Source: Changpingibacter yushuensis
GTDB taxonomy: Bacteria > Actinomycetota > Actinomycetes > Actinomycetales > Actinomycetaceae
NCBI RefSeq assembly: GCF_014041995.1
Contig: NZ_CP059492.1
Location: 1,054,001 to 1,118,000 of the forward strand
Direction: 5' to 3'
DNA length: 64,000 nucleotides
The notes beneath the pieces were generated by a model that was given only the letters and a program-made list of their open reading frames with translations, had not been told where the DNA came from and ran no database searches. Both the position numbers and the translations under genes were made by a program. Below are positions 43,312 to 53,797 of this stretch, piece after piece (position 1 is the first letter of the stretch; every line of letters starts with the position of its first letter).

Positions 43312-44643
43312 TCAGTAAGCCGCTACTGCCGCGGCCTCAAGGGCTGCGGCGGCAGCATCAACGTCAGTTGGGTTCTGGTAGAACTTGATCATCTCTGCCC
43401 AGAATCCCTGACCTTCTGTACCGCCGAATGCGGATGGAGTGAGATCGGACAGATCGAAGCGGAAGACTTCCGCATCAACGAGTTGCTGTGCGATCTCTTG
43501 GGAGGTCTCATCTGGATAGAGGCTCATGTCGGCGTTCTGGTTCGGGGAGGTGAAACCACCTCGAGCAATCCAAATGTTTGCCGACTCAGGAGAGGCAAGG
43601 AATGACATGAGAGCGGAAGTTGCTTCACTCTCATCAAACGCAATCGCCACATTTCCAGCTCCCATGACCGAGGGGTCTGAGCCGTTGATGGAGGGGAATG
43701 AGTAGAACTTGGCATCCTCGCCAACCACGGAGGAGGTCTGATCTGCGATATTTGATGCAACAAAGTCGCCTTCAAAGACCGTTCCTGCCTGCGGAGTATC
43801 GCCAAATACTGCCGTCACAGAATCTGGGAATGTCCGCTGGGCACCGCCTGCCAAGAGCAATTGATCATTTCCCCAGAGATCTCCAAGGATCCCGAGAGCT
43901 TCCTTCACTGAGTCATCAGTCCAAGGAATCTCATGGTTTGCCAGCTGGTCATACTTTTCCGGGCCGGCTGTGCGAAGGTACACGTTTTCGAACCAGTCGG
44001 TGAGGGGCCAGCCCACGTCCGCACCCACTGCCAATCCTGGTACGCCAGAATCTGAGACTGTCTGTAGAGTATCCAAGAAGTCATCCCACGTCTCTGGGAT
44101 GGCCGCGCCTGCGTCATCATAGACTCCGACGTTGTACCAGACGGTGGACTTGTTGGCAGCCTTGAACCAGACGCCGTAAACGTCGTCGTCCACTGTTGCC
44201 AGATCTATCCACGTCTGAGCATAGTTGGCATCCGCAACAGCTAGGACATCGTCTGATAGGGGCACGATGGAGCCGTCTTCAGCCAGTTGCTTCATAAGCC
44301 CGGGTTGAGGAATGAGCGCGATCGAGGGTGGTTTGCCGCCTTCAATCTGCGTTCCCAGTGTGGTGGCAACATTGTTGCCGAGCGATGTGTAGGTGACGGT
44401 TGCTCCCGTGAGGTTTTCGAATTCGGCCAAAACGGCTTCGAAGCTCTCTTGTTCGGCGCCTGACCAATCGGCAGCCACCGTCAGGCTCTGGCCAGAGAGA
44501 TCGGGAAGCGTGGATTCCGTAGTTGTTTCAGTGGTGCCAGTGGGTTCGGTGGTATCGGAAGAAGAGCCTTCGTCCGCGCCACACGCGGCCACAAGGGCCA
44601 CGGTTGCGGTGAGGGCGAAGACGGCTGACAATTGCCGTCGCAT
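43312..44643 (-). CDS. Sugar ABC transporter substrate-binding lipoprotein
   Basis: This 443-residue extracytoplasmic solute-binding protein belongs to the MalE/CUT1 group. The signal peptide ends in the lipobox VAAC (Cys22 region), followed by an acidic Thr/Glu/Ser linker. The body shows the family start LTVAADWSGAEQESFEAVLAEFE and the KSTVWYNVGVYDDAGAAIPETWDD hinge region. ATG 44643 with GGAGG upstream is preferred over a start 68 codons earlier. First gene of the transporter operon. The ligand is likely an oligo- or alpha-glucoside but is not proven. Confidence 0.92.
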   Translation of the reverse strand: MRRQLSAVFALTATVALVAACGADEGSSSDTTEPTGTTETTTESTLPDLSGQSLTVAADWSGAEQESFEAVLAEFENLTGATVTYTSLGNNVATTLGTQIEGGKPPSIALIPQPGLMKQLAEDGSIVPLSDDVLAVADANYAQTWIDLATVDDDVYGVWFKAANKSTVWYNVGVYDDAGAAIPETWDDFLDTLQTVSDSGVPGLAVGADVGWPLTDWFENVYLRTAGPEKYDQLANHEIPWTDDSVKEALGILGDLWGNDQLLLAGGAQRTFPDSVTAVFGDTPQAGTVFEGDFVASNIADQTSSVVGEDAKFYSFPSINGSDPSVMGAGNVAIAFDESEATSALMSFLASPESANIWIARGGFTSPNQNADMSLYPDETSQEIAQQLVDAEVFRFDLSDLTPSAFGGTEGQGFWAEMIKFYQNPTDVDAAAAALEAAAVAAY

Positions 44644-44683
44644 AATGCCTCCTGAATGCGTGATCTGTGCACTACTCACGATA

Positions 44684-44699
44684 GTGTGAACGTGCACAC
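44684..44699 (-). promoter_or_regulatory. Short palindrome upstream of the sugar-binding protein gene
   Basis: GTGTG-AACGTG-CACAC lies about 40 bp before the start codon, a position and form fitting a repressor site for sugar control. No LacI gene is in the window. Confidence 0.35.
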
Positions 44700-44722
44700 A
44701 TTCCAAGGAGGTCGGTGATATA

Positions 44723-45550
44723 TCAACCCAGAGTGACAGCTTCTGAGTCCATAGAATGTCCGAGTCCTGGCGCCGCAAAGAGAGGCAACCCGCTGGTATA
44801 AGAACCAATAAGGTGAAGTGCAGCATCGCGTTGGCTGGCCTCATCAAGCGAAGTGAGTTGACCTACCACAACTCCTGCCACGTAATCCCATGTCCCGAGC
44901 ATGGTGTGGTGGGCCAGTAGTGCCGCGAGCGAGCTCAATGAGAGATGGAGTGCTTCAATGACAAGAACCTTGCGCGTGAGATCGGGCCAGTTCTCCGTTC
45001 CCGCAAGTTTAAGGAAGCAACGAATGTTCCCGCCCAGCCATGGAAGAGCGTTAATGACGTGAGCATCCACCACGGGATGGTCAGACGCCATCTCACCGGT
45101 CTCTAGCGCGGTGATAGCAGGCCGAACATTGGAGCCCTCCAGAGCGACCTCTAGGGGAGCGAAGCCGTGCTCAATCCCAACACGAGGATTCCACAACAGC
45201 GATCGGAAAGGCAGGGAGCCAAGAACGCAGCTGAGGTCTGAGTAACCAACCATCGGTTTTGGATTGCTGGCAATGACATCCCAGTCCAAGAACGGAAGCA
45301 CCTCGTTGGCGAGGTCACCACCGCTGAGGTCAAGGATCGCATCTATGGAGGGATCTACGAACGCATGGTTGAGGAGGTCTGCCCGATCGCGTGGATCCCA
45401 GCGCCATTCTCCTCGGTTCTTGAATGCCAATCTGCGAATAGGCTCTGAAGCGACGTCGAAGCCGGCAGCCTCAAGTGCCTGAGCAAGCTGCATGATCGTG
45501 GACTCGGATTCCGGAGGATTAGAGCAAGCAGAAATTGCGACGCGTGTCAT
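44723..45550 (-). CDS. S66-family peptidase (LD-carboxypeptidase/MccF-like)
   Basis: This 275-residue serine peptidase-fold protein has the nucleophile Ser in PMVGYSDLS, the catalytic Glu in LVIEAL and the His in the C-terminal APGLGHS. IDAILDLSGGDLANEVLPFLD is the conserved region before it. Members are murein tetrapeptide LD-carboxypeptidases or self-immunity enzymes that cleave microcin C-type peptides. No antibiotic peptide gene is seen beside it, so peptidoglycan recycling is the default. Confidence 0.85.
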   Translation of the reverse strand: MTRVAISACSNPPESESTIMQLAQALEAAGFDVASEPIRRLAFKNRGEWRWDPRDRADLLNHAFVDPSIDAILDLSGGDLANEVLPFLDWDVIASNPKPMVGYSDLSCVLGSLPFRSLLWNPRVGIEHGFAPLEVALEGSNVRPAITALETGEMASDHPVVDAHVINALPWLGGNIRCFLKLAGTENWPDLTRKVLVIEALHLSLSSLAALLAHHTMLGTWDYVAGVVVGQLTSLDEASQRDAALHLIGSYTSGLPLFAAPGLGHSMDSEAVTLG

Positions 45551-45658
45551 GGTGGGAGCGTATCAAGTCGCCTTGCCTTTCGTCAGTCCGTCCGGCCTCT
45601 CTCAAACGGTCCCGTGAAGTTCGGCTTTGCGTAAACCTAGAAAGGCAGTCTTCTCATC

Positions 45659-46780
45659 TCACATAACGCGGATGATCATGACACCAACGGCCATGACGAT
45701 GACGCCCACCGCTTGGATGGGAATGATTGGGTTCTTCTGAGCGCCAAAAGCCCCAAAGTGATCCACCAACATAGATCCTGATACCTGCCCAACCATGGCA
45801 AACATGAGCGTGAGGCCGGTCCCGAGAGTGGGAACAAGACTCGCCACCGCAAACACAAACAACGCACCGAGGATGCCGCCGGTCCATATCCACCACGGGC
45901 GCCACACAGAAGGAAGCTTCGCAGGAGCGTTCGTGGAGACTTCGCCATCGCCGTCGTCACTCGTCAGTGAAACTTTGCCAGCATCACCCGCCGGTGAGCC
46001 TTCGTCGTCGTCACCCGCCGGTGAGCCTTCGCCATCGTCACCCGCCGGTGAGCCTTCGCCATCGTCACCCGCCAACACGGTGGAAATCTCGACCGATTGC
46101 ACTCGCGAGCTGAGGTATGCAGCCATTCTGCGCTTGGTGGTAGGCCAATGCCCGATCACTGTGACGAGGATGAGGAGAACCAGTAATCCTCCAGAGAAGG
46201 AGATAAGTGCGGCGTTGAGCGGGGAACCGAGCAGTACCCCAAGGTGACCATTGATGGCAGATTGGCAGGCCGCCAAGCCTCCGGCAACGATGCCCCACAT
46301 GCGCCAGAGAGCCTTGCCTCCGTGTATCTGTGAGCCCACATTCGTGCCACGCTTGCTCATCACTGCAAGGAGAACTCCTCCTAGCATGAGTAGAGCTCCC
46401 ATTCCTCGCGCCACGTCCATCTCGTGTTGATTGGCGCGGAAGAGTCCCAGTTCGTCGATGATAAGGCTCATCAGAACCTGTCCGAGGAGTGGGAGCAACA
46501 CCGTCTCCACCGCACCGAGGAACGGGAACAACAAGATGTTGGACGTCAAGGCGAGCACGCCTAGTGGACCACCCAAGAGAGTCCACACAGGCAATCCTTC
46601 GGGCAGGTGAATGCCACGTCCCTCAATCGCGACGATCAATACGAGGAAGACCGTACCCACCGCAAAGGAGACCAGCGAGGAAAAGAATGGGGAACCAACG
46701 TTGAGTCGCAGGCGTGAGTTCACTGCCGTCTGAATGGACAGACCAAGTCCAACAGCGACCGCAACAAGAATTGAAAGCAC
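45659..46780 (-). CDS. DMT-superfamily transporter, fused YdcZ/DUF606 repeats
   Basis: This 373-residue protein has about ten membrane helices formed by two DUF606 (YdcZ) units. The first begins MLSILVAVAVGLGLSIQTAVNSRL. The second begins at GIVAGGLAACQSAINGHLG. Both have the family Q-x-x-N-x-x-L pattern. A hydrophilic loop in the second unit contains three 9-residue repeats (GDDGEGSPA) from a 27-bp DNA repeat. The substrate is unknown. Confidence 0.83.
   Translation of the reverse strand: MLSILVAVAVGLGLSIQTAVNSRLRLNVGSPFFSSLVSFAVGTVFLVLIVAIEGRGIHLPEGLPVWTLLGGPLGVLALTSNILLFPFLGAVETVLLPLLGQVLMSLIIDELGLFRANQHEMDVARGMGALLMLGGVLLAVMSKRGTNVGSQIHGGKALWRMWGIVAGGLAACQSAINGHLGVLLGSPLNAALISFSGGLLVLLILVTVIGHWPTTKRRMAAYLSSRVQSVEISTVLAGDDGEGSPAGDDGEGSPAGDDDEGSPAGDAGKVSLTSDDGDGEVSTNAPAKLPSVWRPWWIWTGGILGALFVFAVASLVPTLGTGLTLMFAMVGQVSGSMLVDHFGAFGAQKNPIIPIQAVGVIVMAVGVMIIRVM
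45984..46073. repeat. 27-bp in-frame tandem repeat in the DMT transporter gene
   Basis: The unit TCACCCGCCGGTGAGCCTTCG plus YCRTCG starts at 45984, 46011 and 46038, with a partial copy at 46065. Being a multiple of three, copy changes lengthen the acidic loop without a frameshift. Confidence 0.95.
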
Positions 46781-46800
46781 TGGTTAAGCCTGCCACATGG

Positions 46801-47937
46801 TCAGGAGAGTTCCTTGAGGAGAGGCTCCACCAGATGACTCCACCGCCATTGAGCGTCAACCCACTGGCGCCCGGCCTCGCCCATCTTCTTGGCGCGGGCG
46901 GGATCCTCGAGCAGATAACGGAGCGCTGCGGCTGTTGCTGCAGGCCGTCCTCCAGCAGCCACTAGCCCTGTTTGGCGGTTCACAACTGCCTCTGGAGCGC
47001 CACCAGAATCGCCCGCCACGACGGGAAGCCCAGCTGCATATGCCTCCAGATACACGATCCCGAGCCCTTCAATATCTAAGCCGCCACCTCGCGTCCGGCA
47101 GGGCATCGCAAAGATATCTCCCAAAGAATAGTGAGCCGCAAGTTCCGCGTAGGGCACTTCGCCGGTGAAAATGATGGAATCGGCTAGACCGGGCATAGCG
47201 ACGACGTCGTCGGCCATCTTTCGCAACGTTTCTTCGTACGGACCTTTTCCTACAATGACGAGTTTGGCGGTGGGGAAATGTGATCTCACAGAGGGCCACG
47301 CCTCGATGAGCGTGTCCTGGCCTTTGCGCTCGACGAGGCGCGAGATACACACCACAACGGGTTCGTCCCCAATTCCGTATCGCGTGCGCAAGGTATCGCG
47401 CCATTCTTGAGAAAATGCGAAGTCTTCTGGATTGATACCGCCGGGCATGCGCACGTGATGCGTGCTGCCGATGGGGCGCGAGAGCCTGCGCACAGTGGCG
47501 TCCGTCAGATAGGTGACTGTGTCTGCGCTTCGTAGAATCTTGGTGAGAAACTGCCTGCCGCCGGGGATCATCGACCAGCCAATTTCGTGGCCATGCGTTG
47601 TTGAGATGACACGTGAAGCGCCGGCCGAACGCGCAGCATTTGCCATAATTCCGAGCGGTGTGGAAGCGCCGAACCACACCACGTCAATCCGTTCCTCGGC
47701 AATGATGCGCTGCATTTCACGGCACACAGAGGGAAGTGGAAGCATCATCGTGCCTGGATACCTGTAAGTGGTCCACGGCTGGGAGGAATCATATGCCGCG
47801 GCACCGCCATCAGGCGGGCTGGAGGCGTACACAACGAGCTGGTGAGGATCGAGTTCCCTGACAAATCCCTCCAGATATGTCTGGATGCCACCCTTGCGGG
47901 GAGGGAAATCATTGGTAACAAGAAGGGTGCGCTTCAT
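46801..47937 (-). CDS. pimB: GT4 glycosyltransferase, PimB-like mannosyltransferase
   Basis: This 378-residue GT-B enzyme matches the actinobacterial phosphatidylinositol mannoside mannosyltransferase PimB'. The start MKRTLLVTNDFPPRKGGIQTYL holds the acceptor loop. ISRLVERKGQDTLIEAWP and the C-terminal GLDIEGLGIVYLEAYAAGLPVV give the sugar-nucleotide EX7E element. Expected role: GDP-mannose-dependent addition of the second mannose to PIM1 at the inner membrane face. Acceptor assignment is by family. Confidence 0.85.
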   Translation of the reverse strand: MKRTLLVTNDFPPRKGGIQTYLEGFVRELDPHQLVVYASSPPDGGAAAYDSSQPWTTYRYPGTMMLPLPSVCREMQRIIAEERIDVVWFGASTPLGIMANAARSAGASRVISTTHGHEIGWSMIPGGRQFLTKILRSADTVTYLTDATVRRLSRPIGSTHHVRMPGGINPEDFAFSQEWRDTLRTRYGIGDEPVVVCISRLVERKGQDTLIEAWPSVRSHFPTAKLVIVGKGPYEETLRKMADDVVAMPGLADSIIFTGEVPYAELAAHYSLGDIFAMPCRTRGGGLDIEGLGIVYLEAYAAGLPVVAGDSGGAPEAVVNRQTGLVAAGGRPAATAAALRYLLEDPARAKKMGEAGRQWVDAQWRWSHLVEPLLKELS

Positions 47938-48020
47938 TGCCTTATCTTATGGCAGCTTCCTGCATCCTCGCTTGTCGGAGGCGGTGCTGAATGTCGATGC
48001 GGGGGATGTAGATGTGTTCA

Positions 48021-48094
48021 GCGGGTGCGCTGACTGAAGGTGCGGCGAACGCGGGTGCCTTGGCTGAAGGTGCGGCGAGCGCGGGTGTGCTGGC
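48021..48094. repeat. 30-bp tandem repeat behind the IclR gene
   Basis: TGAAGGTGCGGCGAACGCGGG plus TGCCTTGGC starts at 48035 and 48065; a partial copy precedes it from 48021. It begins about 27 bp past the IclR-family gene stop. Confidence 0.88.
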
Positions 48095-48120
48095 TGGTGC
48101 AGAACTCAGCCGCATACCCG

Positions 48121-48894
48121 TCACACAGTGTGGGGATCCATCCCTTCGGTGGTCTGGATGACGTCAGAGAGGCGCTTTGCGGCAGTGACAACGGCAGCAG
48201 CGTGCTGGCGCCCTGGCTGGCGACCCATCCGTTCAATCGGTCCCGAAATGGAGACAGATGCGATGACTCGGCCCGATGGTCCACGCACTGGAGCGGAGAT
48301 TGAGGCTACGCCTGGTTCGCGTTCGCCAACAGATTGCGCCCAGCCGCGCCGGCGAACAGCTGAGAGATTGGTCGCGGTAAAGCTGGAGCCGTGCAGGCCG
48401 CGGTGAAGCCGGTCTGGTTCTTCCCACGCCAAGAGTACTTGGGCTGAGGAGCCGGCCTTCATGGACAGTGTTGCACCCACAGGAATGGAATCGCGCAGCC
48501 CCATGGTGCGTTCGGCAGCAGCAACACAGATGCGTTGTTCGCCTTGACGCCGGAAGAGCTGTGCCGACTCGCCGGTGTGGTCACGTAGGGCGACCAGTAC
48601 TGGGGTTGCCGCTGCAAGCAAACGATCTTCGCCTGCAGCTGAGGCAAGTTCGCCAAGTCGAGGTCCAAGGACAAATCGACCCTGCATATCGCGGCCAACG
48701 AGGCGGTGGTACTCGAGGGCCACCGCGAGCCGGTGGGCGGTGGGACGTGCCAGATGCGTTGCGATTACCAGCTGGGCCAGAGTTTGGGGGCCAGACTCGA
48801 GCGCAGAAAGAACAGCGGCGGCTTTATCGAGTACGCCGACTCCGCTGCCCGCTTCTTCACGATTCTCCGAAATGACGGCTGCCAGTGTGTCCAT
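48121..48894 (-). CDS. ndgR: IclR-family regulator (NdgR/LtbR-like)
   Basis: This 257-residue regulator is divergent from leuCD, the conserved place of NdgR/LtbR, which controls leucine and other amino acid genes. The N-terminal winged helix includes SGPQTLAQLVIATHLARPTAHRLA. The C-terminal ligand domain has GLRDSIPVGATLSMKAGSSAQVLLAW and RRRGWAQSVGEREPGVASIS. A palindrome in the 90-bp gap to leuC is its probable operator. Confidence 0.9.
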   Translation of the reverse strand: MDTLAAVISENREEAGSGVGVLDKAAAVLSALESGPQTLAQLVIATHLARPTAHRLAVALEYHRLVGRDMQGRFVLGPRLGELASAAGEDRLLAAATPVLVALRDHTGESAQLFRRQGEQRICVAAAERTMGLRDSIPVGATLSMKAGSSAQVLLAWEEPDRLHRGLHGSSFTATNLSAVRRRGWAQSVGEREPGVASISAPVRGPSGRVIASVSISGPIERMGRQPGRQHAAAVVTAAKRLSDVIQTTEGMDPHTV

Positions 48895-48907
48895 GAACTG
48901 ATATTCT

Positions 48908-48926
48908 CATCTCAAGGCGTGAGATG
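48908..48926. promoter_or_regulatory. Palindromic operator between ndgR-like gene and leuC
   Basis: CATCTCA-AGGCG-TGAGATG has perfect 7-bp arms. It is 14 bp before the ndgR-like start and 58 bp before leuC, so one site could control both divergent promoters. Confidence 0.6.
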
Positions 48927-48984
48927 CAAGTGCGCCCGCGTGTGACGTGAGCGAACGTGTATCTACGAGAAGAAGGAGCAACTT

Positions 48985-50382
<1,398 letters not shown>

Positions 50383-50394
50383 AAGGACGCAACC

Positions 50395-51051
50395 ATGGAG
50401 AAGTTCACGACTCATACAGGTATTGGCGTCCCGCTCCGGCGCAGCGAAGTTGATACAGACCAGATCATTCCGGCGGTATACCTGAAGCGAATCACGCGCA
50501 CGGGTTTTGAAGATGCGCTTTTTGCTTCGTTGCGCAAGGATCCAAGCTTTGTGCTCAACCAAGATGAGTACAAGCGCGGCTCTGTACTAGTGGCAGGCCC
50601 TGACTTTGGCACGGGCTCTTCGCGTGAGCACGCAGTATGGGCGCTTAAGGATTACGGTTTCAGGGCCGTGCTGGCACCCCGCTTTGCTGACATCTTCCGC
50701 GGCAACTCGGGCAAGCAAGGTCTAGTTGCCGGAATCGTCGCGCAAGAGGATATTGAGCAGCTGTGGAAGCTACTTGAGAACGAACCTGGTCTCGAGGTGA
50801 AGATTGACCTCGTCAACCGAATGGTCAGCTGTGGTGGATTCGCCTGCGAATTCGAGATTGATGACTACACTCGCTGGCGTCTGATGGAGGGTCTCGATGA
50901 TATCGGCCTAACTCTTCAAGACGTTGAACTGATCGATGAGTTCGAAGCGAAGCGCCCGAGCTTCAAGCCTAAGACTCTCCCACAGAAGCACTTGCCCAAC
51001 GTTCCTGTTGTTTCGGCGCGTCCGGTGGATGATGAGGCCGCCTTGGCCTGA
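50395..51051 (+). CDS. leuD: 3-isopropylmalate dehydratase small subunit
   Basis: This 218-residue partner of LeuC contributes the swivelling domain. [22 protein letters not shown] and [25 protein letters not shown] are diagnostic. Slightly longer than the E. coli protein because of a C-terminal tail. Second gene of the leuCD operon, with a strong hairpin 22 bp after its stop. Confidence 0.95.
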   Translation: MEKFTTHTGIGVPLRRSEVDTDQIIPAVYLKRITRTGFEDALFASLRKDPSFVLNQDEYKRGSVLVAGPDFGTGSSREHAVWALKDYGFRAVLAPRFADIFRGNSGKQGLVAGIVAQEDIEQLWKLLENEPGLEVKIDLVNRMVSCGGFACEFEIDDYTRWRLMEGLDDIGLTLQDVELIDEFEAKRPSFKPKTLPQKHLPNVPVVSARPVDDEAALA

Positions 51052-51073
51052 GATCTGAAAGATCAACACTGTG

Positions 51074-51106
51074 TTTGGGGGATACTGCAATTGCCGTATC
51101 CCCCAA
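51074..51106. terminator. Terminator after leuD
   Basis: TTTGGGGGATAC / GTATCCCCCAAA, a 12-bp perfect stem ending in an A/T run on each side; it could work in both directions. Confidence 0.85.
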
Positions 51107-51393
51107 AATGCATTTCTGCAGCTTCACCGTGACGTGCATCATGACGGGTATCTTGCGGCCAGCGATTCATCTGGTGGCGAAGTCACATCAGAGCGAATAG
51201 GTCACACGTCCACCGAGTATTTGGCGCGATTCTTTCGCACGGACCAGATGAGAAGCCCGGTGTGGTGTTCCGCTTTTCTCAGGTGTGTCCGAGTCGCTAC
51301 TGGCATGGCAGGGAGGTTCGGCTATTCTGGTTGAGACGTTGCCGGGCTTTCGGCACATGAGTTGTCGCGCCACGTGTGCGTGAAGGGACAAAG

Positions 51394-52716
51394 ATGAGCG
51401 GAAAGCTCCGAGTAGTTGGCGGAACACCACTGACGGGTGAAATCACTGTTCGTGGAGCGAAGAACTTCGTCTCCAAGGCGATGGTGGCTTCGCTCCTCGC
51501 CTCAGATACCTCGGTACTTCGTAATGTTCCACTGATCCGCGATGTGGATGTGGTCAGCGATCTCCTGCGGCTGCACGGTGTAGAAGTCAATTACGATCAA
51601 GAAGCCGGGATTCTTGGGATAACACCAGGCGAACTCCATCTACCTGATGACCCGATGGAGATGGACAGGTTGGCGGGTTCTTCTCGAATTCCTATTCTGT
51701 TTGCAGGGCCGTTGCTGCACAAGATGGGGGAGGCCTTCATACCTGACCTGGGTGGCTGTCACATCGGCGATCGGCCAGTGGACTTCCACATGCAGATTCT
51801 GCAGGATTTTGGCGCCAAGCGCTTGCAGGAACCCGGCGGCATGCATTTGGTTGCAGAGAATGGTCTGAAAGCAAAGCCCGTTCACTTACCCTACCCATCA
51901 GTTGGTGCCACTGAGCAGACACTTCTGACAGCAGTCATGGCAAATGGGATCACCGAACTGACCAACGCAGCCATTGAACCTGAAATCATGGATCTCATTG
52001 CGGTCCTTCAGAAGATGGGTGCGATTATCTCAGTGGATACTGATCGCACGATTCGCATTGAGGGCGTAGACCAGCTCTATGGTTACTCACACACATCCAT
52101 GCCCGACCGCATCGAAGCTGGCTCTTGGGCCTGCGCGGCTCTAGCCACTCACGGTGACGTGTACGTTCGTGGAGCCGAACAGGACTCGATGATGAGCTTC
52201 CTCAATGTGTTCCGCAAGGTCGGCGGTGCGTTTGAGATTGATGACAACGGTATCCGCTTCTGGCATCCGGGCGGCGACCTCTCCTCGCTCTCCATTCAGA
52301 CGGACGTCCATCCAGGCTTCATGACCGATTGGCAGCAGCCGTTGGTCGTGGCGCTGACGCAAGCCAACGGCATCTCGATTGTTCACGAGACCGTGTATGA
52401 GAATAGATTCGGATTCACCGATGCGCTGGTTGAGATGGGTGCGCACATCCAGACGTACCGGGAGTGCCTCGGCGGCCTGCCCTGCCGGTTTGGACAGCGC
52501 AACTTCTACCACTCCGCAGTTATTCAGGGTCCAACGCCTTTGGTAGCAGCTGACATTGAGGTTCCGGACCTGCGCGGTGGCTTCTCCCATCTCATTGCGG
52601 CCCTTGCGGCCCAAGGCACATCAATGGTCTCGGGAATCGACATTATCGATCGCGGATACGAACACTTCATGCAGAAGCTACAGAGCCTAGGTGCGCACGT
52701 GGAGAAGGTCGAATAA
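51394..52716 (+). CDS. murA: UDP-N-acetylglucosamine 1-carboxyvinyltransferase
   Basis: This 440-residue enzyme makes the first committed peptidoglycan intermediate from UDP-GlcNAc and phosphoenolpyruvate. The active-site loop GGCHIGDRPVDFH has Cys122, the residue alkylated by fosfomycin; mycobacteria have Asp there. KN in VRGAKNFVSKAMVASLL binds substrate. ATG 51394 follows GAAGGGA at proper distance. The stop overlaps the plsC start (TAATG). A 287-bp gap before it holds the promoter but no gene. Confidence 0.95.
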   Translation: MSGKLRVVGGTPLTGEITVRGAKNFVSKAMVASLLASDTSVLRNVPLIRDVDVVSDLLRLHGVEVNYDQEAGILGITPGELHLPDDPMEMDRLAGSSRIPILFAGPLLHKMGEAFIPDLGGCHIGDRPVDFHMQILQDFGAKRLQEPGGMHLVAENGLKAKPVHLPYPSVGATEQTLLTAVMANGITELTNAAIEPEIMDLIAVLQKMGAIISVDTDRTIRIEGVDQLYGYSHTSMPDRIEAGSWACAALATHGDVYVRGAEQDSMMSFLNVFRKVGGAFEIDDNGIRFWHPGGDLSSLSIQTDVHPGFMTDWQQPLVVALTQANGISIVHETVYENRFGFTDALVEMGAHIQTYRECLGGLPCRFGQRNFYHSAVIQGPTPLVAADIEVPDLRGGFSHLIAALAAQGTSMVSGIDIIDRGYEHFMQKLQSLGAHVEKVE

Positions 52717-53648
52717 TGTCTAAGGATCGCACTGCTTCGCGTCCGGAACCCATACTCATGCGGGTAATTGGCCCACCTATTGTGGCGGCGGTGCATGCGA
52801 TCCAAGACGTACGAGTTCACGGGGATTCGCGGCTACCTCAATCAGGTCCCCTGATCGTTCTATGCAATCACACCTGCCACTTGGATGGCTTCACTGCCGC
52901 CGTGGCGCTGTATCAGGCAGGCATTCCGCCGCGCTTCGCTATCAAGGCTGATGTCTTTGACATTCCCGTGGTGGGACCAGCCTTGCGCACGCTAGGTCAA
53001 GTACCTATCTATCGGCCGGGAGTCGTCACGACTCCAAACGGCGGTTCGGCGTCGTCGTCGATCGCGAATCTATCTCAGGCACTCGACCATGGTGACTGCG
53101 TGGTGATCTTCCCAGAATCCACGTTTACGCGTGATCCCGAGAAATGGCCGATGAAGGCGAAGACGGGAGCCGCTCGGCTGATTCTGGAGCATCCTGAAGC
53201 CAAGGTGTTTACCCTTGTCCACTGGGGAAATGAAGGGCTCATCGATCCATGGACACACAAGGTGCACTGGCAGCGATTTGGACGCCGCACCACGCGTCTG
53301 ACCGTTGGCTTTGATGAGGTCAAGGGAATCGAGAACTTCCGGGACCGCGAGGTAACGCACAATCTGCTTGTAGAACTGAGCGAGTATCTTATGGGCGCGA
53401 TCACCTCTAAGCTCTCGGAGATTCGGGCCACAGACCCGCAGTCACGAGGCAAGGTCCCACGGGCTGTTCGATGGGACATTGATAAGGATGGCGATCCCTT
53501 TGCTGCCCATGACGCGAGAAATAAAGCACGGACGCTTCAGCGAGCAGAGAGGCGAAAGAAGGTAAGGAAGTATGGTGGGACCATGGCGGTCCTCGCAGCC
53601 TCACTTGTTCTTCCCCAAGCGGCCCGAAGAAGGCACAAGAAGCAATAG
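52716..53648 (+). CDS. plsC: 1-acyl-sn-glycerol-3-phosphate acyltransferase family protein
   Basis: This 310-residue PlsC-type acyltransferase transfers acyl groups to lysophosphatidate or a related lipid. The HX4D motif is NHTCHLDG and the glycerol-phosphate binding motif is FPESTFTRD. Longer than typical PlsC because of a basic C-terminal tail (QRAERRKKVRKYGG, then a hydrophobic patch and RRRHKK). Translationally coupled to murA, linking wall and membrane synthesis. Confidence 0.9.
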   Translation: MSKDRTASRPEPILMRVIGPPIVAAVHAIQDVRVHGDSRLPQSGPLIVLCNHTCHLDGFTAAVALYQAGIPPRFAIKADVFDIPVVGPALRTLGQVPIYRPGVVTTPNGGSASSSIANLSQALDHGDCVVIFPESTFTRDPEKWPMKAKTGAARLILEHPEAKVFTLVHWGNEGLIDPWTHKVHWQRFGRRTTRLTVGFDEVKGIENFRDREVTHNLLVELSEYLMGAITSKLSEIRATDPQSRGKVPRAVRWDIDKDGDPFAAHDARNKARTLQRAERRKKVRKYGGTMAVLAASLVLPQAARRRHKKQ

Positions 53649-53797
53649 GTGCAACGTGCACAAGACTCTCCGCCTGCGGCTTTGATCTACGTTCTTCCTC
53701 TGAGAAATGGCAGGGAGGTTTAGGTAGTAGTCGCGCGGCAGTGCGCAGATGCGAGACGCGCAGATCCAGAACCTTCCACGGTGCGATACTAAGATGT

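Noticed and set aside
47942-48124. Ala/Pro/Ser-repeat minus-strand ORF behind the IclR gene
   Set aside because: It arises from the 30-bp DNA repeat being a multiple of three; it has no ribosome site and no recognisable domain.
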